A stretch of DNA of 22,141 bases from positions 1-22,141 of the forward strand of contig CANRFE010000007.1 of assembly GCA_947629805.1 (NCBI GenBank). The letters run 5' to 3'. A program made the translations under genes and the position numbers. Every line of letters starts with the position of its first letter. Position 1 is the first letter of the stretch. The notes under the pieces are model-generated. The model did no database searches. It was not told the origin of the DNA and saw only the letters and a list, made by a program, of their open reading frames with translations. Shown here piece by piece: positions 1-9,486 of this stretch. The stretch comes from an uncultured Clostridia bacterium (GTDB lineage: Bacteria; Bacillota; Clostridia; TANB77; CAG-508).

Positions 1-2
1 AA

Positions 3-695
3 GAAGATAATGTTTCTATGGAAGAAATTACACCTCTTCTTAGAAAAAATTTAAAATCTTCTCCTCAAGAAATATTAGATTCTGTTCAAGGTAATCTTAC
101 TCATGAGCAAAACTCTAAAATGAAAGTTTGTCTTAATCATTACGATAATATTATTGAATGTGTCAATCAGTTAGAAGAAGCTATTATACCTTTAGTTCAA
201 CCTTTTCAAAATGAAATTAGTCTAATTTTAACTGTTCCAGGCGTAAAAGATATTTCTGCTATTACTATACTTTCTGAAATTGGAGCAGATATGTCTGTAT
301 TTAAAGATGCTGAACATCTTTGTTCATGGGCTGGTCTTACTCCTCAATGTAATGAAAGCGCCGGGAAGAAAAAATCTGTACATATTAGTAGAGCAGGTAT
401 TTATTTGAAACCTTTACTTATTCAATGTGCTAACAATGCTATTCGTGATAAAAAATGTCCTTATTTTAAACTTCGATATGATGCTATTAAAAAACGTAGA
501 GGTCATAAGCGTGCAATCATTGCAATAGCAAGAATGCTTCTTACTTGTATTTACCAAATGCTATCTAAAAATGAACCTTTTAATCACGAAATATATGAGC
601 AATTAACACAAAAAAATTTTAAAACAAAAGATAAAAAACTAAATATCAATAATGCTATTAAGTTTTTAGAATCTCAAGGCTACAAAGTTAGCTAA
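3..695 (+). CDS. IS110-family transposase, C-terminal part (5' end outside window)
   Basis: The reading frame is open to the left edge, so the gene starts before the window. The visible ~230 residues match the C-terminal Transposase_20 half of IS110-family enzymes. A helix-hairpin-helix-like stretch (LILTVPGVKDISAITILSEIG) is followed by FKDAEHLCSWAGLTP and then SAGKKKSVHISRAGI; the serine of the SAGK stretch corresponds to the family's conserved catalytic serine. The N-terminal RuvC-like DEDD domain lies outside the window. Family members are about 400 residues, use a RuvC/serine composite active site, and are guided by a structured RNA made from the element's non-coding ends. One CGG triplet occurs (362-364) but out of frame. 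Convergent with the damaged 3' end of the glucan synthase gene. The family call is firm; whether the copy is active cannot be judged. Confidence 0.88.
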   Translation, partial: EDNVSMEEITPLLRKNLKSSPQEILDSVQGNLTHEQNSKMKVCLNHYDNIIECVNQLEEAIIPLVQPFQNEISLILTVPGVKDISAITILSEIGADMSVFKDAEHLCSWAGLTPQCNESAGKKKSVHISRAGIYLKPLLIQCANNAIRDKKCPYFKLRYDAIKKRRGHKRAIIAIARMLLTCIYQMLSKNEPFNHEIYEQLTQKNFKTKDKKLNINNAIKFLESQGYKVS

Positions 696-811
696 TTTTA
701 TATTCAATTGTTTGGTATTAATCTTATATATTTGTTTTTAAAAGTGCTTTTAAGGACTTTTATTTCTTATGGACTTTTCCCTATATTATTTTTCAAACTT
801 ATCTCTCCCTT

Positions 812-930
812 AATATGTGAAACATCTTTGTAGTTTTTTATTGATTTTGTTTCACATTTATATTATACCATAAAATTAAAAAATGTGAAACATTTTTGTA
901 TTTTTTTATTAATTTTGTTTCACATTTTTT
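812..930. repeat. Two tandem copies of a palindromic hairpin unit
   Basis: Each copy has the arms atgtgaaaca and tgtttcacat: 815-824 with 848-857, and 883-892 with 916-925. Copy starts are 68 bp apart, and the sequence between the arms is also similar (ttttttatt followed by gattttg or aattttg). In the second copy the stem extends to 15 perfect base pairs (878-892 with 916-930). The arrangement suggests a structured RNA, a protein-binding repeat or a small mobile hairpin element. Two copies without spacers do not make a CRISPR array. Confidence 0.8.
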
Positions 931-937
931 GTTATTC

Positions 938-975
938 ATTACGAATTTTTTCCGTTTACGGAACTTTTTCGTAAT
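938..975. other. Two-part hairpin (attacgaa...ttcgtaat with inner ttccg/cggaa)
   Basis: Outer arms attacgaa (938-945) and ttcgtaat (968-975) enclose an inner stem ttccg (950-954) and cggaa (959-963) with a ttta loop. The two stems are separated by an internal loop of roughly symmetric, T-rich strands. Either strand could fold this way. It lies close to the break point of the glucan synthase gene and could be an IS end structure or part of a guide RNA. No T-run makes it a good terminator. Confidence 0.55.
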
Positions 976-1019
976 CATCATATGTATTTAAGAGTATCAA
1001 TATTTTCAAAAAACTGGTG

Positions 1020-4000
1020 TTAACAACAACACTCATGGGTATATTGCCCTCCATTTTCTCTTGTTCCAGGAAGATATGCCTTAATATAGCCTGGCTCTAA
1101 AGAACTCTTTTCAAAAGGAGGATCTAACAATTTTATAATACCATTTTCTTTATCTACCAAATGATTTTCTAAACTTTCTAACGAAATATATTTCTTATCA
1201 TTATCTCCCGCTTTAGAAATGGTTGCCCAACTTTGCGCAATCCCATCAATTCTACATTCTTCATTTTGTATGGTTCCTAAAATAGAGCCATCATCCATAA
1301 AAGCTCTTCTAAACCATCTGCCATCCCATCCTTTTGTATTTAATGCTTTTTTCAAGTTAGCTTGTATTTCTTGGTATTGTTGTATTTTTTCTTGTAATGC
1401 TAATTTTTCTTCTTTTTTATTTTCTAACCTTTGCTGGCAAATAGGAATCCATTTGCTTAAGATGGTATATAAGAAAAAACCAAGCCATACACTTTCTCCT
1501 TTTCCTTTATTGCCTACTTTACTAAACCCATCATTCCAATCTCCAGAACCTATTTTAGGAAGGCCATTTTGTCCAAAAACTAAGGATTTTTCAATTGCTT
1601 TTTGGCAGTGTTCAAAAATACTTCCGTTTTCTTTTACTTGGTTCATAAACATCGTATTTTTCATCTACCCCTTCTGCTAAGCTAGGTCCTTCTAAATAAT
1701 TGGTTTCCATATCTAAAATAGAGGTATCTGCACTAAATTCTATATATTCTTCTACTACATAAACAAGCCATAAGAAATCATCGGAGAAACGAGTACGTAT
1801 ACCTCTTTTGGTTTCCTCATGCCACCAGTGCTCTACATCCCCTTCTATAAATTGATGCTCGCTATGCTTTTTAATTTGTTGTTTCATTTTATTGATATCA
1901 AAATATTTTAAGCAAAGCGTATCTTGTAATTGGTCACGAAACCCAAATGCACCTCCCGATTGATAGAAAGCAGATCTTGCATTTAGTCTACTGGTTATGG
2001 TTTGGTAAATTAACCATCCATTCATTAAAATATCAAAAGATTTCATAGGAGTTTCCACTTGCACTGTTTCTAATAATTCTTGCCAATCTTTTTTTACCTC
2101 TTCTAGCTTTGTTTCACAATTTCCTATTTTGGTATATTGATATGCTTTGTCTTGACAATTTAAGAGGGTTTCTTGACTTCCTAATACAAAAACAATTTCT
2201 TTCTTTTCAAAAGCTTCTAGTTCTACTGCAACTTCTAAGACCAAAATAGCATCTTTTCCTAGTGTGTCTTCTTTATTTAAGTGAACTTTCTTTAAGCCTT
2301 CTGGATTCACTAAATTTCCATTTCCAAAGAAAAACTCTTTTTCTCCTGTATAAGATTGTATTTTTTCACTACAAGAAACATATACCATTTCTGGAAAATC
2401 TACATTCGTTTTGTTTTCTAATACTACCATATTACTATTTTCTTTGTAATACAACTGTATTTTTCCTTTGGTTCTTTCTTCGTTTTCTCCTAGTACAGGT
2501 TTTATATAATAATAAAGTTGTAATCTTTTTTTCTGTGGTAATAAATTTTTTAATTCTAACATGGAAATTTTTATGGCTTCTTTGTTTGGAACAAAAATGG
2601 TTGCTTTTTGTTCTATTTGTTCGCTAACATGCTCATAAATACTATAACCAAATCCATACGTTACTTTATAATCTTTTTTGTCTGGCATAGGATTCAACCC
2701 CAAAGACCATGTTTTTAAGGTTTCTTGATCTTGTAAATAAATTACTTCTGAAGGAATGTCTAGCACTTGGTTATTACTCCAACTTGTTATTCTGTTTAAT
2801 CGACTATTTTTACTCCACGTAAAACCTCCCATACTATCTGTTACTAAGGTTCCAAATTCTTGGTTTGCCATAATATGACTCCATACGGTCGGCAAACGAT
2901 TTTCCTTGTTGATGCTAAGCTGATATTCTTTTCCTCCTTTTACAAAACCTCCATATTCATTTTCATATAATAACGCTTCTTTTGGTAAAGCGGGTGCATT
3001 GCTTTTTTCTTCTTCGTAAACCACTGGCATTGTATTTGTTTTTTCTGCAATAGGTTCTATTTTTTCTAAATATTCTTCTTCTAAATCTTGTAATTGCCTA
3101 ATAAATGGTCCTTTTTTAGTGTCAAAAATAAATTTGGCATAAAATTCTAATACCTCTTCTTCTACTTGTTCTAATACAAAAATACCACCAGGAATATTTT
3201 TTAAGTATCCCAAATTGGCATTTAAAATACAATTTTCTATGGCCTCTTTGGTATATTTTTCATAACTATTTGGTTCCTCATTAAGAATGATTAAGTCCAT
3301 TGCCACATTTTTTAATCGTGCAAACTCATACGCTTTTAGTATTTCTTCTAAAACTTCTATTTCGTTACTTTGTGCTATTTTTACTAATAAAATTGGTAAA
3401 TCTCCGGATATGCCATATTGCCATAAATCACTTTGCGGATATTTTTTCTTTTCCTGTTGTTGTTTTTGTTTGCTTTGCAAAGGATTGGAAAAGAGTAAAT
3501 ACCCCAATAAATTTTGGTACGATTCAATTTGGTTTGCTTTTAATCTTAAATATCTTGCTTCTGTATCTGCTTTTGCCATACTTAATTCAAAAGCTTGTTG
3601 TATTTTTTCTTCTTGTTGATACTCTTTTACATTTTGAATCGCTTCGTTTTTTTCTTCTGCTATACTAAATAATAAACTAAAGGAAGCTTTTTGCTCTGGC
3701 TTTAAGCAAATGGTCCTTTTTAATGCTAAAATAGGGTCTACTACCGATTGTATTTTTTTAGAAAAGGGTCTCGATTGTTCTACCATAATAGGAAGTTCTA
3801 AATTTCCTCTTCCTTGAAATTTTTCTTTATCTATTTCATATTCTAAATCCCCTATTGTTTCTTCTTGCGTATAAAAGGATACTGCTAAATACAAATCTTT
3901 TTCATTTTCTGCACGTTTCTTTCGTTTAATCAGAAAAATATTGTCTTCTTCCTCGTACGCAAAACTTAAAAATAAATTTTGAAAAGCAGGGTGACTACTA

Positions 4001-7000
4001 TCTGCTTCGCTCGTTGCTAAAAGTGGTTCTAAACTAGCCGTAACTTCTATAATATCTTCTTCTATTCCTTGATTTTTTAGTTCTACATTTCTAATTTCTA
4101 CTCTTTTTTCTGGACTAATGGTAATTTTGGTTGTGGTTTCTATAGGCCCATCGATTCTTTTTATTTTATTATATGCTTCTGTAAAAGTTATTTCATAACG
4201 GTCTGGCTTTAGGAAATAAGGCATTTTACCAGCACTCCAAATTCTTTTATTTTTTACATTCTTAAAATAAAAGAAAATGCCTTGTGTTTCTTGCGAAGTT
4301 GTAGAAAAACGATTTACTAAATAGTTTTGATAACGGCTGTATCCCTCTCCTTTTTGATTCATAACAATGCTATAATCTTCATTTGCTAATACATTTATTC
4401 TTTGTATTTTTTCTTTTTCTTTGCTATATATTCTTTGTGCATAATTATTATAATCTTGGTAGGTAATTTTTACCGGTTTTTGCTTTTCTTCGTTTGTAAT
4501 CATTCGTTTTTCTGGCATTGTTTCTTGCAATAAAATTTCTACCGCTTCTATTTCTGGGTTTGCAGAAAATCTTTTTTGTAAAATATTTTGATGAAAGAAA
4601 TTATTAATAGATAGTAAAATTAGAGCTTGATGATGTGCCATATAAGTTTTTACTACTGCTTGCTTTTGCCCTTTTGGCATACGAATAGGGGTATAATCTA
4701 TAGATTCGTAAAACCCATATTGTTTTCTCATTCCTAAAGTTTCTAATTCTTTTATATTTTGCACTACTGCTTTTGGTTTTCTATTAAGTGCCATGAAAGA
4801 AGCATAACTTGCCACTACCGTATCTTCTTCTAAACCTCTTTTTAAGCCTAACCATGGAATTCCAACTGCTTTATATTGGTAATTATAGTTTAGGTCTTTT
4901 AAGTGAATGGCAGTTTCCGAAACACCCCAAGGAATTCCTAATTTTTTTGCATATTCTCTTTGTACTTTTAACATAAATTCACAAGATTCTTCCAAAAGGC
5001 TTCCTTCTTCTTGGTGCATAATGATATTAGGCATTAAATATTCAAAAGCTGTTCCAGACCATGAAATTAACCCATTATATCGATTCATTTGCGTTAATGT
5101 TCTACTTAAACGATGCCAATGTTTTACTGGTATATCTCTTTTACTAATAGCAACAAAACTAGCTTGCCTTGCTTCTGAGGCAAGTAAGTCATAATACGAA
5201 TCTGTTAATTTATTTTCTTCTATATTAAAGCCTATGGAAAAAAGTTGTTTTTCTTCTTCGTACAATTTACTAAAATCTGCATTTGCCATAGGTATTTGGT
5301 GAATTTCTTTTCCCACCCAACTAGGAATATAAGAAAGAAGAGATTCTGGTATTTTTTCTTTTTTTTGTAATTCTTCATAAAATGCTTTTAATACATATAC
5401 GTATCCTACAAAATTTCCACTATCTACGGTAGAAATATAACGTGGAAATAAAGGCTCTAAGGTTTTGATATTATACCAATTATATAAATGCCCATGCCAT
5501 TTTGGTAAGGCATCAATCGTATTTACCATGTTACTTAAAAGTTTTAAAGTATTTTCTAATGTTTCGTAACCTAAGTCATAACTAGAAATAACACTTAATA
5601 AAGCAAGTCCTATGTTCGTAGAAGAAGTTCTAGGAACAAAAGTTGGTTTTCGATTTTCTTGATAGTTATCTGGTGGTAAATAATGGTTTTCTTCTATTAA
5701 CGTATCCTTAAAAAACTGCCACGTATTTTTTCCTATTTCCCATAAATATTCTTGCTCTTTTTTATTGATTTCTTTTATGGTTTCTTTATTTTTTTCTGTT
5801 TTACTAATAAAATAAAATACAAAGGGAGCTATTAGCCATAGGAAAGAAAGAAGCAAGAAGAATAGAAAAAGAAAAGTATTGTGTAAGAAAAAACTAATTC
5901 CTATCCCTAGTATTCCAAAAATACTATTTGGTAGCATTTGCCTATAATAAGAAAACAAATCTGTTTTTGCTACTTTTTCTGCTTCTTCTGAAGTAATCCA
6001 TTCTAAAAAATGCTTTTTACTAACTCCTTGTCGATATAGCGTTTTTATAATCGCATTTGTAGAATAAGATGCCTTATCTGGTAATGCCATAACGCTTAAA
6101 AGCCCTCTTAGGCTACTGGCAAGTAAAGATGGAATTCTTTTGTAAAAAGTTTTTTGATAACTTTGCCCTTGCTTTTTATGAATAATGCGATGCAAAATAT
6201 CTAATAGCATAGGCATAAGCAAAGAAACGAGAAAGAGCACAGTCCACTTTCCTATTTTTTCAGAAGAAAAGATTGCTAAGCCAAAACAAAGAAGTAACCC
6301 CAAAAAGGTCATAATGGGAGTTATAGCACGAATTAAATTATCGATAATTTTATAACGGGAAAGTGTATTTAACGGGTTCTTCTTTACATTTTGCTTGTGG
6401 TCTACAATTTTGTTTCCTGCCCACTGTACAATTTGAAAATCTCCACGAATCCAACGATGTAATCTTGCTTTGAAACTAGCATAACTTGTTGGATATCCAT
6501 CCATTAATACAATATCCGACACCAGCCCACATCGTAAATAACTTCCTTCTAATAAATCATGACTAAGTACCTTGTTTTCTGGAATTTCCTTATCTAGCAC
6601 TTTGGAAAATACCGCTAAATCATAAATTCCCTTTCCTGTAAAAATTCCTTCTTCAAAATTGTCTTGGTATACATCGGAAATGGCATTGGTATAAGCATCA
6701 ATTCCTCCTACTCCTGCAAAGATTTTCGTAAATAAATTTTGATTTGCAGCTTTTATGGTAATGCCAACACGTGGTTGCATAATGCCATGTCCTTCTACCA
6801 CACAATCTTCCTCTTTATTTAAGATAGGTTGGTTTAAAATATGTGCCATACTACCAATTAATTCTAACCCACTATTTAATACTAATTCTGTGTCAGCATC
6901 TAATGTTATGACATAACGAACGTATTTTAAAAGCGTTTCTTTTTGCTGTTTTTCTTGTAAATTTTTTTTCGAAATGTCCTTAAAAAAATCTTCTATTGTA

Positions 7001-8775
7001 TTTACTAAAAACGGATTTTCTTCTTTTCCTAACAAATATTGGTTGAACTGCGTTAATAACCCTCTTTTTCTTTCCCACCCTAAATAACATTCTTCTTGTC
7101 CATTCCAATAACGTTTACGGTAAATAAAATGAAATTTGGGAAGCCCTTCTTTAGGATATTTTTCATTCCATTGTTGTACTTTTTTTAAGCCCTCTTCTAT
7201 TACTTCTTTATCAAATGGCTCTTCTTTGTTTGGTCCTGAAGAGCAATCTCCTAACAAAGCAAAATATAAATTCTCACTTCGATTGGCTAAAGCATATACT
7301 TCCAATTTTCGCATTAATTGGTCTACTTTTTCTTTCCTAGTTAAAATAGTAGGAATGACAACAAAAGTTGTATATTCTTTTGGTACTCCTTGATAAAAAT
7401 CCATTTTCGGAATTAATTTTGGTTTTACGAATTTTCCTAAAATATGTTGCAAAACTTGTACCACGATTTCTTCTATAGGGAATAAGAGCAATATTCCCAA
7501 CAATATAGTTAAGAAGATATTTTTTAGTTCTTTTTGTATCCAAAACATACTAAGGATAGTAAGAAAAATACTACTGCCCCAAATAACACCAATATATAAT
7601 TTTACTTTGGTTTCTTTTTTTCTATACTTGATTGGTTTTTGTTGTAAAGTTTCATATAATTTTTGTTTTCCTTCTGCTATTAAATAATAGCCAATATGCG
7701 CCTCTTTCGTTATCCTTTCTTTTTTTTGCTTCTGCGCCAATAATAATGCTTTTTTTGCAATATAAATTTCTGCTATTTTTGTTTTTTTTGCAATTTCTTG
7801 GATGGCATTACGATATTGTGCTTTTGTTTTATAGTCCATTTTGCTATAAACTTCTGCAGGGTCTTGTTTTAAGATTTCTTCTACTCCATTGGTTTCTTCA
7901 AAAATAGACAAAAAGTCTATATGAAGCAATTCTTTCATACTTGTAATACAGTTTGCCATACTTACCTTTTTAAGAGCAATAGCAAAGTGTTCTTTTTTTA
8001 TAATTTCTTCCATGGTGCTTCCCATTTTATTTACTTGCTCTTCCAATGCCATAAGAAAAGGATAGGCGACTTTTCCCTGCTTTTTTAAGCGATAAGACAT
8101 ATATTCTATAAAAGGATACTTCATCTCTCCATATCCCTTCACTTTTGCCTTATATTCTGCTAAATTCTTATATTTTAATTCTTCTTTTTTTTCTACTAGT
8201 CTTTCTAAAATATTTTCTACACGATATTTTTGCATTTGGCTAAAATAAATTTTTTCACAAATATTTCGAATATTCTGAATTAAAGCAATTTGCATAAAGG
8301 TTCCTAAGTTCCAAATTTCTTCCATGCTTAATGTCTTTTTTCTTTGATAGCTGGCCACTAAATCACTTACATGACGGTAGTCAATGTGATTGTCGGTATA
8401 GTTTACAATTTCGTATGCTAATACATAAATTCTTGCAAACCCCTTTTCCATTCCATAGCCAATTCCTAAAAATTGTTCATATTTTTTTAAGGGCATTTCT
8501 TGCAAAATGGTTTTTACGGTTTCTTCTATAATATAAAAATTGTCTAATAGCCATTCTCCTGCTGGATGAATTGGAATTCCTAATTTAATATGTTCATTCA
8601 ATAAATGATAAACTTCTTCTATTTTTCTAAAGTTTTCTTTTACTTTTGGAATAGGATACGTATCTTTGCTACTATTTTTTTGTAAGATATGGTCTGAGGC
8701 TAATTTTTCTAAATACTGTTCCAATTGTTCTTTATCTAAACAAACAGTTTTACGATTTAAATTTCTATATTTCAT
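1020..8775 (-). CDS. Cyclic beta-1,2-glucan synthase-like protein (GT84-glycoamylase-GH94), joined by +1 shift at CGG, C-terminus truncated
   Basis: A giant membrane glucan synthase. In known cyclic glucan synthases the GT84 domain elongates a beta-1,2-glucan from UDP-glucose and the GH94 domain trims it by phosphorolysis. Visible order: helical N-terminal region (~1-390); membrane helices (~392-440); glycosyltransferase core with DADTE (~626-629), a HD pair (~739) and RLHRW (~771-775); more membrane helices (~817-860, ~950-990); glycoamylase-like domain (~1040-1450); GH94 region from ~1700. Codon 2384 is CGG (1624-1626), and the zero frame stops four codons later. Skipping the C restores KGSIFEHC and then GSGDWNDG, which carries the GH94 general-acid aspartate (~2412-2415). 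The total is 2584 residues. The end (GGQYTHECCC, stop) breaks off inside the conserved GH94 QYTH motif, so roughly 150-250 residues are missing. Start supported by AAGGAG. Last gene of the NlpC-comEC-bofC-like run. Confidence 0.82.
1623..1626 (-). other. CGG +1 recoding site 1 (CGGA) in glucan synthase gene
   Basis: Zero frame reads AGA AAA CGG AAG TAT TTT TGA. Skipping the C gives AAA GGA AGT ATT TTT GAA, that is K-G-S-I-F-E-H-C. This matches the GH94 consensus (G-[ST]-[LI]-[YF]-E-H-C) in sequence and, counted from the upstream YDVY motif, in spacing. It is the only in-frame CGG in the 2584 codons; eleven other CGG triplets in this gene are out of frame. A single extra A in the nearby AAAA run could also mend the frame, but gives a poorer local match (KEN-G instead of KRK-G). 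Confidence 0.85.
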
Positions 8776-8846
8776 AAAAAAACACTCCTTAGCAATAGGT
8801 TTTGCCCATATTATTTGCTAGAAGTGGAAAATTTATGCACTTTCTA

Positions 8847-9428
8847 TTATTCATAATCTTCAATTGCCGCATTTAAATTTTCTTGCCCATTAATTCTTAT
8901 TCCCTCTTTTAATTGTAACTGATCTGCTTCTGGTAAATAGTTGGTTATAATATCTGTTTTTTCTTGAAGAGTTTCTTTTCCCAAAGCATCTACCGTATAA
9001 ATTGCAACATATCCCTCTATTTCTTTTAAGATATAGTGTTCCCCGCAAATCCCCTCTTTTTCTTGATACAAAAGAACTTGTTCTGTGGTAAATTCTTTTA
9101 TTCCCCAGTCCCTATATTTTTCTTGTAAATCCTCTTCTGTTTTGTTTACATCTTCTTCTAAAATTTCTTTTCTTTCTATTTGTGTATGTCCACATCCTTG
9201 GTAATAAGTATGAAATAAAAAGAGCGTATGGGGTGAAGTCTTTACTTCCATATTAGAGGATGTTCGAATGCTTTCATTCTTTTTTGCTCCTTCTTTTTGG
9301 GCTAAAGTAAATTCTGGTTCTTGCTGTAAATTAGAGGTTTGTCCATTTTTACTTAATACCATTCCTAAAATAATACCAATTAAAATAGCGATTGTCGCTA
9401 ATAATATAAGAATATAACTCTTTTTCAT
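8847..9428 (-). CDS. Membrane-anchored BofC C-terminal-domain-like protein
   Basis: 193 residues: one N-terminal membrane segment (~4-26), a polar linker, then a domain resembling the C-terminal domain of BofC. The pattern is KTEEDLQEKYRDWGIKEF, a cysteine-containing strand (GICGEHY), GYVAIYTVDALGKE, KTDIITNYLPEADQLQLKEG and a final acidic AIEDYE. In Bacillus, BofC is an intercompartment signalling protein that restrains SpoIVB during sporulation; clostridial relatives with this domain are mostly unstudied, so only the domain call is made. Two Cys-Gly-x-His-like spots (QGCGH, GICGEH) are notable and might form a disulfide. RBS-like agagga precedes the ATG. It sits 58 bp after the extended comEC stop and 71 bp before the glucan synthase start. 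The three CGG triplets inside are out of frame. Confidence 0.72.
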   Translation of the reverse strand: MKKSYILILLATIAILIGIILGMVLSKNGQTSNLQQEPEFTLAQKEGAKKNESIRTSSNMEVKTSPHTLFLFHTYYQGCGHTQIERKEILEEDVNKTEEDLQEKYRDWGIKEFTTEQVLLYQEKEGICGEHYILKEIEGYVAIYTVDALGKETLQEKTDIITNYLPEADQLQLKEGIRINGQENLNAAIEDYE

Positions 9429-9486
9429 AGGTTCCTCTTTTCCTTTTTTTCTTAGTATGAACTTTTTTAGTCAAATTATACCAATT

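Larger units (their letters stand above)
696..1019. other. Non-coding AT-rich interval between IS110 transposase and truncated glucan synthase
   Basis: No convincing gene. It begins with AT-rich sequence holding two short direct repeats (ggactttt at 754-761 and 771-778), then two tandem hairpin units (812-930) and a two-part hairpin (938-975). It may be the 3' non-coding end of the IS110 element, possibly with a guide-RNA-like transcript, or debris from the rearrangement that cut off the glucan synthase gene. The outer boundary of the IS cannot be placed because IS110 elements usually lack terminal inverted repeats. Confidence 0.6.

Noticed and set aside
812..930. CRISPR array
   Set aside because: Only two palindromic units, similar also between the arms, no spacers of regular length and no cas genes.
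1612..1614. TGA read as a sense codon after site 1
   Set aside because: Reading through TGA stays in the wrong frame and gives no family similarity; the homologous sequence is in the +1 frame.
1627..1640. Classic -1 slippery sequence (A-rich runs) at the glucan synthase break
   Set aside because: The required change is +1, not -1, and no downstream stem-loop or shared heptamer is seen at the other four sites.
1219..1680. Plus-strand open frames opposite the glucan synthase and comEC genes
   Set aside because: Antisense shadows of long minus-strand genes: leucine/phenylalanine-rich translations with no RBS and no family resemblance.
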